This document shows, in pieces, positions 11,738 through 23,400 of a stretch of DNA of 64,000 bases. The DNA is taken from positions 1,612,001-1,676,000 of the forward strand of contig JACDQD010000006.1 of NCBI GenBank assembly GCA_019843655.1, read 5' to 3'. The notes under the pieces are model-generated. The model ran no database searches, had not been told where the DNA came from, and saw nothing but the letters and a program-made list of their open reading frames with translations. How positions within the stretch are numbered: position 1 is the stretch's first letter; every line of letters begins with the position of its first letter. Source of the DNA: Lethocerus indicus. Its lineage: Eukaryota; Arthropoda; Insecta; Hemiptera; Belostomatidae. Made by a program: the position numbers and the translations under genes.

Positions 11738-12160
11738 GGATTCTTCGCGTCATTTATTCCCTTCCGGCGGACAGGAATATCTAGAACTTTATTGGAGAAC
11801 CCGAATTTTCAAATGAGTTGTCCGTTCCTTCAATTACAGAAATTTGGCACAAACAGCCCGAATTACCCTTTTTAAAGATTACAATACTACAAACTCCCAA
11901 CAACTCCTCCTATCTTTCCAGGATAAATTATCGGGGGCTGGGGGGGCGCTCTGGATTCTTCGCGTCATTTATTCCCTTCCGGCGGACAGGAATATCTAGA
12001 ACTTGATTGGAGAACCCGCCTCTAAAACGTGTCGTTGTCCGCTCGTTCAATTACAGAAATTTAGCTCGAACAGTCCGAATTACAATTTTAAAATATTACA
12101 GTAACACAAACTCCCAACAGCTCCTCCTATCTTTCCACGATAAAGTATCTGGCGCCGAAC
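11738..12160. repeat. two-unit tandem duplication of about 214 bp
   Basis: Units 11738-11940 and 11952-12160 begin alike with GGATTCTTCGCGTCATTTAT and share CTCCCAACA(A/G)CTCCTCCTATC near the end. They differ by scattered substitutions and short indels. Confidence 0.85.
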
Positions 12161-12225
12161 TTAAAACACGAACTGAACCTGCAAATCAAATTGTATTTGT
12201 GCACAAAAAGTCTTCATTCAATTAA

Positions 12226-12711
12226 CCCCCCTTAACGCTCAGATTTTTTGAAAAAACCGGCCAAAAAAAAATCAATTTTTTTAATGTAAAAAAACACTTT
12301 AGAACATTGTCTTGGCAAAAAAAATACAAAATGATTCGAAATATTTATTTCAATTTTGTATTTTGATCCACATTGGAGAAAACATTCTAACTTCTATAAC
12401 GGAAATAATAATAATACTAGTATTTATGTTAAAAAATTATTCGAAATTTTCTTTTGTCCGATATATTTCTAAGCGAGGTGCAGTACATAGCCCAACAACA
12501 TTTAGCACAACAGACGGCGCGATATCTCGAATAAATAAGTGTTATAGCTTACAATCCTATGTAGATGATAAATATCGATGAAGCGATTTTTTTTTTCTTA
12601 GCTTTCGCATTGTTATTTTCAATTCTCGGATTATATTCGAGTGTGAAAAATTATGGCGGCATAAAATAAAAACGCAGCAGGAATTAACTCCAGAGCACAA
12701 GTTAGAGGGGG
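12226..12711. mobile_element. possible TTAA-flanked MITE
   Basis: TTAA at 12222-12225 followed by CCCCCCTTAACGCT; at the other side AGAGGGGG then TTAA at 12712-12715. Terminal similarity is short (about 12 of 15), so this is tentative. The interior is AT-rich without a frame. Confidence 0.35.
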
Positions 12712-12715
12712 TTAA

Positions 12716-13977
12716 GTCTTAATTTGATTAAATATGAAAATTTGCTAATGTACTTGTACTTTTTTTGCACGAAAACGAAGGGAAAAACGCGGACTTATTA
12801 TTACTTATAGGTCATTAGGGCTTAGGCCCAGTTCTAATCGGCCCGTAAGTGAACCCCTGGACAGAAATGAGTTCAACACGCCTGTACTGAGGGAGGATTT
12901 CTCTCTCACAGAAAGTTCCCTAAATCTAGGAAGACCTAGTTTAAAATTCCAAAATTTGTGTATACGCAAATTGTTATATTTCGGGAGATTTGTTTCGGAA
13001 AATTCCTTCCGAAACTATCGCGTTATTTGTTCACTCGTCCCTCCGGTCTGGAGGAGTTGAACTAGGTCTAGCTTCTAGGGCGGTATATGCGGGTACAGAA
13101 AATGACTAGGGGAATTCCTCCAGCCCTTGGCGAACTGCTGACTAGCCAGGGTTGCATTTCACCCCCGCCCCCGACCATCGTACACCTGTGCATTGTCGGA
13201 CTGCACGTATCCTTTTTTTCTTTTTTCCTCTTCACTCGTCTCGCCGTTTTGTTATGTCTGCCCGGTTCGGTCACACAGTCTAAACACGGCCGAGGAGTGG
13301 AGAACTGGACGTACCCTCCGACCCCCACCCCCTACAGTTTGACCGGGGTCAGTACCTAACCGGGGGTCAACGAACCCGCCAGTTCGCTTTTTCAGCCTTC
13401 CACTTCGACCTTCTCTAATCTACGTGCAAAGTTCGCCCCGGCACGTCAAATCTCCTACCGTCCTGTAACCGGACCCAGTTCAGTCAATAAACGGAATTTC
13501 GACGGAACACTAGCGGATAACTTCTGAAGGAAACGTCGTTATGTATTAATTGACGGAAATATTGTACAGATCGAAATAAATCGCTCGACGAGCGCATAGA
13601 ACTAACGAAGAACTCTCGTTGTATTCCTGGGATCAGATATATGTCTCGAAAATATTTGACGAAACTACTATAATACAAAAAGGAAACATTTTTAATGTTT
13701 TCCTACTTTCTACATTCAAATGTTCACCCTAACAAGCGGTAAAATATCGAATGAACTACGAAGTAATCATATAAGCGATAATCTACACAGTAAACTGCTT
13801 AAATTGCAGTACCTTAGAGGAGCCTCTCTTCAGTCGACACAGTTTGCGCTGTCGTTATCTCGAATTGCTCCTAGTGAAGAACACTATTTGCACTTATCTA
13901 ATGGCTGACAATCTAAAAGAGAAACAAGTTAAGCATTAAAAATACGTGTTTATCGGATTGATGGAGACGTGAATGAG
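12716..13977. other. no gene seen
   Basis: Paired frames at 13068-13359 on both strands are compositional mirrors. Confidence 0.45.
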
Positions 13978-14194
13978 AAATAATTGCGGAACTTCTTCTT
14001 CTTCTCGTCTCCGGGTGCGTGCGCACCAAAAGGGTCGTGTATATTTTTGGTACGCACGAGAATAGTTCGGGGCGCGTGTAATAAACATTTCAGAATACTC
14101 TATTATAAGTTTGAAGATGTAAACGTGCGTAAAAATAGAAATAACGCCGTCTCCGTCCCAGCGACGAAACCCGCAATGACTTGCCGACCCCAAT
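13978..14194. mobile_element. mariner-type MITE, GGCAACTAAGT family (short class, eroded left end)
   Basis: Left end starts at AATAATTGCGGAACTTC; right end is CGCAATGACTTGCCGACCCC. The interior matches the 45713 copy. Confidence 0.7.
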
Positions 14195-15282
14195 ATTTAT
14201 GTAAGAAAAAATATATATATATAGTATATTAATAAATTGTATCGCTGTATTATTTTAAAAATATCAGTCTCCACTGGCTTATTTGGTCCTAATAAATTAT
14301 TGAGTCAATAGCTCAGTAAATCGCTATTGGAGTCCTGCCTCTGAACGCCTTCAGGATTAAATCCCGGAACATCCTTCTGAATCCTCTTCTCCCGTTACCG
14401 ACACTCGGAGGCGGCTATTCTTTTTCCTTCCGCTTCCTCCCCTTTGTAACCGGCGAAAAGGGCTTAACCCCGTCCTCCCTTCTTCCGATCGATCCGACAG
14501 CATCCCGCCGTCCCTTTGTTCTCGCTCGAGTACGTTTATTATTCGGTTCCGATCCCGTAATTGGGCCTCTCGCCGACTTCAGTAGCTAAGATAACCCGGC
14601 TTAAAACCGTTTCTAGTGTAATAAGTATATTGTAGAAGGAGAAATTGTATCAATTGTATACACTGTCTTCTTGTACATATTTCGGCCCGGTGACTCTTCT
14701 ATTTTTATACGAATCATTTTATCCATTTATTATCTAGATGAAATGAAATATGACCGGGAAAATGCGGGAGATCCGCCGGAACAAATCCCCTTCTAAGTAT
14801 ACCGGAAATGCCCCCCCCCCCAACGCTGGGGGGAAATCGATACCTCGCTGCTCCCTTCGCCGCCGACTAGAACCTTCGAATTTTTACCAACCCACAATCC
14901 CGTTCGTGTATAATACACGCGTGATTTATTAATCGACGCTGTATTACTGCCGCCCAATACAGCAGTTTTTTTTATTTTCGAAACAATTACGGGGCCGAAA
15001 CATCGGTACGGGGGTAGGTGGAATCACGGCACTGGAAGCGGAGGGTGTCCGGGGATTCCGGGAGGGGTGGACATCCCCCATTAGAGAGGGACGGCTATGA
15101 TTGTTATTGTGGGGGCCGACCGCCTCATAACACCCCCTGAAGATCAAACCACCCTCCACACCCACCAAACAGTACAAATAGCAGGGGATTTACTATACAA
15201 AACCAGTGGCAACTTCGGTAATAAAGTAATAGCAGGCTCTTTGAAATAATTTCCAGGAAGCGTTCCAGTCGGCTGTGTTCAT
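14195..15282. other. no gene seen
   Basis: Includes a hammerhead-arm scrap near 14570-14612 (CTCGCCGACTTCAGTAGC) and a C run near 14811. Confidence 0.4.
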
Positions 15283-15616
15283 ACTGGGTTGGCAACTAAG
15301 TAATTGCGGAATTCACTTGCAACATCTTTGCATATATAACCGTAGATGGTTTTGAATGCACGTATAAGATACATTCAGCTTCTCTGCAATGTCCCTTGAC
15401 GAACTATGATCCGAATCAATAATGTCCTTTATTCGGTCATCGTCGACCTCCACCGGACGTCCGGAGCGCTCCTCGTCTTTTAATCTGACCGGAATTTCGC
15501 GAACCGGTACCGACACAGCCGTTCTCTTAAGGCTTCACCACCGTACACCGTACTTAAAAATATGTACAACGCCACTTGTCGTGGTGAATTCCGCAATTAT
15601 TTAGTTGTCGACCCAA
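15283..15616 (-). mobile_element. mariner relic, GGCAACTAAGT family (340-bp class)
   Basis: TIRs GGGTTGGCAACTAAGTAATT and AATTATTTAGTTGTCGACCC. Confidence 0.82.
15313..15516 (-). pseudogene. mariner transposase N-terminal fragment
   Basis: The minus strand reads ERSGRPVEVDDDRIKDIIDS then DIAEKLNVSYTCIQNHL. This is the linker and second helix-turn-helix of mellifera-type mariner transposases. The catalytic D,D34D part is absent, so it is not functional. Confidence 0.85.
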
Positions 15617-15732
15617 TAACATGTATCTCCTCTCACATTCCACTTCCTTTATGCCTTTCGTAATACTCACATTTGGAGTTGAATACGACAGACAGAATTT
15701 TTCAGGTACGGTTTTTCTACCCAACGATCCGC

Positions 15733-15773
15733 CTCTAGACCGGTTTCGGCCGCTCTCACCGTCTTCAGTATTA
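15733..15773 (-). repeat. hammerhead-like solo motif
   Basis: CTAGACCGGTTTCGGCCGCT then CACCGTCTTCAG; helix I is CTA/TAG. No other part of the element is nearby. Confidence 0.5.
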
Positions 15774-17324
15774 GCATTATCTCAGTCATTAAATTAAATT
15801 ATCGAGGCCGATGAAGCATCCGGTGTCAGCACTGCCGAACATCAAAATATATTTACTGTTAACTTTTTGAAGTTTCTAGTTGTATTTGACACGCCAGGAG
15901 GTGTTTTATGATAAAAACAGAGATGACACATTGAATACATTGTAGTCATCTTTCAATTCTGTTTCATTCCTCCAAAACATGCCCGTGAGTCGACAGCTCA
16001 TGTAACTTCTAGTGTATAACAATTGTAAAAACAGTGGAAAATGCGTTCCACTACGGTCTACGCCGCGCTTATCATTACCGTCTCCTCTCGGGGGTTAAGC
16101 TCGGGCTATGCTGTATGCCGGATGCTGCAGTAGCTGTTGGGGGGAGAGGGGGGGGTGGTCCAACACTATCGATCCACCACGCCCACTGATACCAACCATT
16201 CTCACTGGGCTTTAAGCACCTTCACGGTTATCAGGGCCGACCCCCCGCCGCACACAACCGTCCAACGTGCAAGGGGAGCTCGACAGAGGAAAATACGAGG
16301 TTTTTCCAGTTGCGCTACGTCAACGGGAAAGCGTTTCGATGTTGGAGTGTCCCGGAATTTATTATTTTTTTTATACGTCCCACTCTCGGGTTTATACCGG
16401 GACTTTACACCTATCCCGGATTTCGCGGTCGGAGTCAGATCTCGGGGACGACCCCGGGGATTTTCAACCCCTTGAACTGCCGTAGCTGCAGAGAGTATAT
16501 AATCAATTGTCGGACCAAAGTCGAATTCCATGTCCTCGCGGTGGACAAACGAGGCCGCAGTACGAAGCCCGTCGAATGTAATGGAATGTGCCGTGAAGGG
16601 GGGGGGGCGTAGCGGTCATTAGGGCCGGTAAAATGGCGTTGGGCAGCGGCGAAATAAAGGAGGCAGGACGGGGAGTAATAAAAGCAAGAAGAAAGGAATT
16701 TGTCTGAAAGCGAGTTCTGCCCCCCAGCCCCCGCCGCCCCACAAGGCAGGGCTCGTTTTAATTCTTCTCTTTGCCAGGGGAGGACTCTCCCGGAGGGATA
16801 GAGGGAGGGAGGGAGGGAGGCGGGAGTCACGGTTTGCCGATCTCCAGGAATCCGGCCCGACTTGTGCACCCCGAGATGTCGCTCCGACAACGTTCGGACG
16901 TTCGGAATGCGGCTACTGTACAATGCCGTCGAAACGTTCGAAACTCTTTCGATGTTCGCTGCACAAATACGCCGCTGAATACACGCCGGACGTTGGACTG
17001 GACGAATTCTGAAAGTACATAACAGAATACATAATTTCTAAACCGTCCGCAAGGGTTCTAGTCAAAGGGGGGAGGCGCAAAAACGTGGCCTGATTATTAT
17101 ATATAAGTAATTATTTTATGGCCATATTGCTCACGCCCCGAACCAGAATGGGGTAGTGACCGCCTACTGTCAAAATGGTAGGGCGCACCAAAGAAAAATC
17201 CCTTCTGCGACGATATCCAAACCCTTTGAAATTATCAACTAGCTCTAGCTTTGCTTGGTTGACAAGTGAAGCAGGTGACAGTGCAAATACGGGATGCATC
17301 CCACGTGCCAATGTGACACGCACT
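15774..17324. other. no gene seen; GC-rich with a G-quadruplex-like run
   Basis: 16137-16923 gives overlapping frames on both strands without family features. GAGGGAGGGAGGGAGGGAGG at 16801-16820 could form a quadruplex. Confidence 0.45.
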
Positions 17325-17360
17325 GCTACTGAAGGTGGCGTGCGGCCGAAACCACCGATA
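17325..17360 (+). repeat. hammerhead-like relic
   Basis: GCTACTGAAGGTGGCGTGCG then GCCGAAACCACCG. A9 is replaced by G and GGTC is lost. Confidence 0.4.
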
Positions 17361-20335
17361 GGAGACAGAAGAATGCACAAGATTTCTGGGTTCTTGGCGC
17401 GCGGAAATTGAGACGAGAGCGGAATCGAACCTCGGGGTGGTTGGTGGTGGGGGGAAGGGGGGTTGGAGACGCTGGCGGAGAGAGTGGGAATTGTGTGGAT
17501 AGGCGGATTGGATAGGAGTGGATAAAGTGGATAAAGTGTGCCAGGCAAGGAGAAAAAGGGCGAAGAAAAGAGAACAAAGCCCTAAGTGAAATAAGTGGAG
17601 GGCTCCTCTCGAGCATCATCCAACCCCCTCCGCCCAACCCCGACCGACCAACTACCTCTACCTTCAACCTTTTCCTTGGTCTTCCCTTCATCGTCCCTTC
17701 GCAATCAATCGGCACCACTTAGGGCCCGCTGTGCGCAATATCTTTAGGCTGAAGTATGAAATTGACTTTTTGACGAAATTACCCCGAGGGTTGACGGGAA
17801 CATGGGTTCGATTCCAGCCGGCGGACATATCGATCTGAAATATGACAGACAGGCAGAATAATTTCTCCCCAGACAGACACTGTCCAGGAAAAATAAGATA
17901 CTACAGATCAAATTTTCAAACGAAATTTTCATTCCGTAGTCATTCGAAATTGTGACACACAAGGGTGATCGGACCCCCATGGAAGTCTACCGGGATCAAC
18001 GCGTAGACGACGTTGAAAAACTAGACGTACTGTCTAGGCAGTCCGACGGATGTCGGTTCTACGCCCCCGGTCGTAACTAGACGGGGTGTTAAAATAAAAA
18101 CTAGAGCAAAACTACGAACCTGTTTCGGTTCCACCCCGGTGGGGTCGAACCCCACCCTCTCCCTTCGAGAATTATAAGACTTCGGAATTTCAGGAACAAT
18201 ATTTTACTGCTCACTCTGTGACTTTTATCATTGTCGGGTAATTGTTCTAATATTTCTCGGGTTAAAACGCAGAATAGGGTGCCCCCAATAGGCGAGGTTA
18301 TATATCGATATATATGTTTCATTCGATTTCGTGACGCGTCTATTTCAACCGTCGTAACTGGAAACTATCAATATCAACCGGCTTCTTCCAATAAATTACC
18401 TCCGGTCCGAGAGACATTATCTTTCCGCATTCAGGACACACAATCCAAGATTCATACGGACTCTCATGCCTCAAACTCGTGAAAAGAGTCAACCTTTCCG
18501 TATCCCCACAAAAGACGTCATGCTTCTTTAAGCAAAATAATAATAATAATAAAAGAACCAGTTGCCTACAGAGTACGTCACGATATCGAATGAAACAGAT
18601 ATCTATATATAATACAGGGTTTCCGCGAACGGAACTCGACCGGCTTCCGGTAAGATCGCGTAATTTTGTGGGAAGAACCTCGGGCCGTTTGCCCTTTTGC
18701 TTTCTGGGTGTTTCGGACGTTTCGGAACTCCTGTCGGTTCCGACTCCGAATTGCCCGTACTCACAGCTGATGTACAGATTTGCATATTTGTTAAGTAAAT
18801 ACATCGGACGAGGAGCTTTAAGTCGACGTCGTTTCGGAACTGGAAAATTGACATAGCGAAAGCTAAAGACGTAATGGAATGTGAGAAGTCGTAAATTGCG
18901 ACCGAACTAGAAGAACGGAGTCCCAGCAGTGGAGGAACAGAGCCAGCCGGTTATGGCCATTCTTGCGTTTACGGCTCCTGGAGGACACGGAGGGTCGTTA
19001 GGCCGGCTGTCGCGAGGGGGAAAAAGGAAAAAAACCCGCGACAGAAACCCGGGTTTAAAATATGCGACACTCCGAAGGGAAATAATGAAACGAGACCCTG
19101 AGAGCTGACTGGACGTATAGTGTCACCGACCTAGGGCAAGCCGCTAGGGGCAGCCGACAAAGCTGTTTTTCTGTGAAAAACAAGTAGCGCCAAATGCCGA
19201 TCGAGCGATATCTCTCTCTCGGTGTTCTCTCTATTCAACAGTGAGAGAGTGGAAGCCGGAAGCCGGACAGTAAAAACTACAAATAACAGGCGAGAAATGG
19301 CTAATAATGTCGGACGGATATTGTGGAATATCGTTCAAGAATATTCGAAAGTTAACAGACTAACTATAACACCTCACATTTGGCCACTGTGCAGGTCTAT
19401 AGGATTGGCAACTAAGTCATTGCGTATTTCACCGATAGTTTGCGTTATTTGTATTGTAATGGCCGTACAGTCTCAATACGGAAGTTTCACGGGACAATTG
19501 TGTATTTTATATGAATCGCCGCAGAAAAAAAAAGTATTCGCTTTCAAGTTGTCTCCGTTGAACGACAACGGAGGACGAACAATATGAATCCAGAAACCCT
19601 TTTCGAGCTGATAAATGAACAATAACTGGTCCTCTGCGGATTACAAAAGGAGCCCTACTTCCGAGGTGTGGACGAGTACCAATAGACATAGACGGGGAGA
19701 TGAAAGCGGTGAATGTTGAATTTTTATTAGACCCGACATCAAAGACCGACTCTTCTCGAGATCCGATTATGCGAATTCGCTTATGAAGATATTCAGTTTT
19801 TTTTTTCAATTTTCGTCTGTCCCCGTAAAGCCGCGAGAACTGAATTATTCAACAGTTTACGCGGAATCATTTTGATTCAAAACACTCTCGCAGTCGATGG
19901 AGCGTTCTTCTTCGGGTAATGACGTTGACTGAAGTTTACGTTGAAAGCGGTTAAGAAGTTGGGCAGATAAAGTATTTCCAATTGAAATTTGTAATTCGAA
20001 TTTCCGCGATATTAACTGCCGACGGGATTCGAACCCTGGTCGAACGTCACGAATTCGACATATTTATATGACATACATTAAATACATTCTATATATTATG
20101 CATACCTATTTAGTACCAAAAAAAATATCTTTACTCGATATTACCAACTATTAACAATTAAAACAGCGATATTGAAATTTTGATTGGAACAGAAGAAATA
20201 TTTACGACAGTTTTACTAATAATAGGCACTTGAAACAACTCTTTATCGAAGGAAAACGACTGTGAACTGTGCCCTTATTTCCTCATTTTTTTCACTCGGC
20301 ACTCTCCTATTTTTAAGACAGGCAGGCCGTATACT
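17361..20335. other. no gene seen
   Basis: Mostly unique sequence. An inverted repeat of about 38 bp pairs 18300-18338 with 18576-18613. One solo mariner end at 19397. B-box-like GGTTCGATTCC near 17811 has no matching A box. Confidence 0.45.
19397..19430. mobile_element. solo end of the GGCAACTAAGT mariner family
   Basis: AGGATTGGCAACTAAGTCAT then TGCG. No partner end within 500 bp. Confidence 0.6.
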
Positions 20336-20372
20336 GCTACTGAGGATGGCGAACGGCCGAAAAGCCCTGGCC
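20336..20372 (+). repeat. hammerhead-like relic
   Basis: GCTACTGAGGATGGCGAACG then GCCGAAAAGCCCTGGCC. The core is intact with N7 = G; helix III is changed. Confidence 0.42.
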
Positions 20373-20837
20373 CCGGCTTGTGGGACTAGGGGTTCAATCG
20401 GTCTCGGGACGAGAAATATATATTGGACCGAATTCGAGTTTAACGCAGATTCGTTTTAGGCCGGCAAAAGATTTCACGGTCAATCCTCACTGCGTTACGA
20501 AAGCGTGGGGGGGGGGGGGGCGGAGGGTGTTGAGCCGAATGAAAGGGAAATTCCCAACGTAAAACCTTTTATTACTACACCTTATTATTCATATCCTTCT
20601 TCTTCTTCTTCTTCTTCTTCATCGTCGTCCACTCCGGGTCCTCCTTCTCCACGGTCATCGGCCAATTAGCCGGTTGACACTCGTCCAATGGCCGGCGCAA
20701 ATCGATCCGTCCTCCCACCCCACCCCACGTGAAGGACGACTTCAAAGAGGCCGCCAGACAACCCCTATAATGGGCCTGATATATTGTCCAACTTGGAGGG
20801 ATGTTTCAAATTTAAAAGGGTAAAAAATAATTTCACG

Positions 20838-21392
20838 TGTCGAACGAACCCAGTGTTTGGCCCCGGGACACTCTTATTGACCAGGTCTCCTTACTCAAAA
20901 GAATCGACTTAAACCGAAAATTTGGACCCTTAAGGCCGTTACTAAAACGTACATCGAAATTGACCTCAAGTAACAAACTGACAGTAGACAAAGCGATACT
21001 CAAACCGACACGGACTTACGGTATAGAGCTATGCTGGGTTCAACCAAGACATCCAGAGATTTCAATGAAAAGCCCTTCGCACCATCCTTAATGCTCCCCC
21101 AGGGTATGTTTCTAACCGCACAATCCAACATGACCCCAACATACGCAAAATCCCGGTTCCCGAAGTTCCACTCCCGCCTTTCTCCTCATCCCAATCCACT
21201 CGTTCAGTCCCTTTCCTCTCTCAACCATCCAATATCCCCACCACGACGGCTTAAACGCCGCCGGCCCAGAGTTTCACCTCGGGGACAGTAGTTAAATCGT
21301 GTCAAAAAGCGCCATCATCGGGTGGTTTCTTTATCGAGAGAAACGCGTGAAAAATATACACGTATCAATTGCACCTATAACCGTGCAAAATA
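20838..21392 (+). pseudogene. jockey-type LINE relic, reverse transcriptase C-terminal end and 3' tail
   Basis: Pieces in shifting frames: KAILKPTRTYGIEL, ISMKSPSHH, FHSRLSPHPNPLVQSLSSL, RRLKRRRPR. KA-LKP-TYGIEL is the conserved end of jockey-clade RT, where KAVLKPIWTYGIQLWG is usual. The tail TATACACGTATCAATTGCAC is shared with 53405 and 56097 copies. Confidence 0.8.
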
Positions 21393-21978
21393 CACCGGAA
21401 CCGGGAGATTCGGACTCCCACATACACATTTTGGATAACCAATGCATGCCTAAGGAAATTTTGTCTAAACTAAACATTAGTCATGTTATACATGGGCGCT
21501 TCTGTTGGTACTAAGGTACTGGGGGTATTCTAAGCCCTTTTTCCCACTCTCCAGAGAGTCCTTTGCGCTGTCCTCTAAACCCAACACGGTTGAATGGGAG
21601 ACGGGTTTAGAAGTGAAATGAGGACACGATGAATCATTCTGGTTGGGTTGGGTTTAGGTTCTCCTCGCTCTCGGTAATTTATTCCCGGATTTCGCGATTT
21701 TTTTCCGAATTTTCCGGCCTAACGGCTAACGCGGCGCCGCTAGGTGGTAGGCGGGACACGTCTCGTTCTTTCCCAACTTAGGCCTACTAAGTCCCGGCAG
21801 CTTTTTATTCGACTCGACAGCTCAATAGGTGACTGACGTCACACATTTGAATAACCTCCGGTGAACCGGAGCACTCTGAAAGGTGTCTGTGCACTGGAAA
21901 AAAACCCTCGGTACACACCCTGGAATGGTTTCTCTTTACTCACCCTTTCTTCTCGCATAATCGGAAACCGTAGTGTGG

Positions 21979-22021
21979 ACCGTAGTTTCGGCTTTTCGCC
22001 GTCTTCAGTCGCACTCGTTGA
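21979..22021 (-). repeat. hammerhead-like relic with a possible closed helix III
   Basis: Minus strand CTGAAGA, C, GGC-GAAAA-GCC, GAAAC, TACG, GTC. Here helix III could close over a four-base loop, unlike the other copies. Helix I is poor. Confidence 0.4.
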
Positions 22022-22712
22022 AGTGCGGTGTCATTCACCGATTTCAACGACATAGTTTTAAGTTTACTGCCGTTTTTTTTTCTTTCTTCTTTTTTCAAGC
22101 CGGCACTGCATATGCGTCCAATGCCGGAGCGGCCACGCGTCATTAGAGAAACACAGCCGGGAGTACGCAGTGCGCACGCACAGGCCCCCGACTACGTGCG
22201 CACCCCCACCCTACGGTCACGGCTAATTTGTTCTTTGTCCGAGGTGGCTTAGCCGGCCGCCCGATAGAACTCTGCGCACTCGTGTGTTGTATTTCTATCA
22301 CTATGCCACTTTATCGGAGATAAGTTCGATCGTACAATTAGAACCTTGCGGGACTTGAGAGCAATTTCGTGAGGAGAAAGTGACGCAAAGTGATTCCCTT
22401 TAAACGGTACCTGCAACGTCTACAACGTCGAGATAGCTCCGCCGTAGACCGCAGATAACGGAAGACGCGGAAATGGGTCGGCACGCTCTTGGAAATTCTT
22501 CGAATAGCGTAGCCTACGTTTAAATGGAAAGTCGTCCTTGTCGACTTTCAAGGAACTTGTCCTCTCGTCTTGAACTTACAGAACGGGAAAGTTCATGAAG
22601 TCTTTTGAACGCTCAGAGGAGGGGAAGGCAATTACCTGTACTTCTCCCACCACCTTCGTATCCGCCATCGCCGCAATGGTTGGATCTTCCGTATCTAAAC
22701 CCTCGGGGCTTC

Positions 22713-22744
22713 GGGGTTTCGGCTTATTAACGTCGTCAGTAGCG
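22713..22744 (-). repeat. hammerhead-like relic
   Basis: Minus strand GCTACTGACGACG then GCCGAAAC. Stem II no longer pairs. Confidence 0.3.
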
Positions 22745-23207
22745 TCGGGATTCGAACCCCCTGTTCGGACAACTGGTCGGACGCTTGTTCTAGGTCAGTG
22801 ACGCGGTCTTTTGTCCTCCGTTGACCCCGCCACGTCCTTTCTACCCCCCCCCCGTCGACTCATCCGCTGATGAGATCTCCGTTTTTACGATTTTATTTAC
22901 GAGTCCCCGACTGAAATGAGCATGAAATTGGCCAGGTTCACCGGTCCCTTTCCGGGTCGCCGCTGTTATCCGCCGGGATGCGTAATCACGTATTTCGCAT
23001 AAATCTTCTTCTAGGCGCGCCTTACCGTTCGAGAGCTCGTAAAACGCCCTTTTATGTTTTCGTCCAGTGTCTTCATTTAAAATAAATACCTTCAATTTAC
23101 TGCGCGCAGGAAATGAGACTTTCTACCTTTTTTGTATACATAAATATCGATTACTTCCTGTCTACCTTCAGACGGAATAGGACAATGTAATTTTTTCCCC
23201 ATATTAT

Positions 23208-23400
23208 ATTGGGTCGGCAACTAAGTTATTGCGGGTTTCGACGCTGGACTGAGATGGCGTTATTTGTATTTTTACGCACACGTTTACATCTTCAAACCTA
23301 TATAGAGATTATTCTGAAATGTTTATTACACGTGCCAACTATTCGTCGTGCGTACCAAAAAATGCACGACATAAGGGTGCGCACACCCGAAGATGACTTA
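23208..23400. mobile_element. mariner-type MITE, GGCAACTAAGT family (right end eroded)
   Basis: TTGGGTCGGCAACTAAGTTA on the left; the interior has GTTTACATCTTCAAACC and CGTCGTGCGTACC. The right TIR is lost after CCCGAAGATGA. Confidence 0.72.

Noticed and set aside
16137..16923. Cluster of 80-160-codon frames on both strands
   Set aside because: GC-rich non-coding sequence gives open frames in several phases at once; none resembles a protein family.
17805..17825. tRNA B-box-like GGTTCGATTCC, also similar strings near 20030, 22748 and 38488
   Set aside because: No A box at the right distance, no acceptor-stem pairing and no repeated SINE body among these sites.
22230..22260. TGGCTTAGCCGG, an A-box-like string
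   Set aside because: No B box downstream and no cloverleaf pairing.
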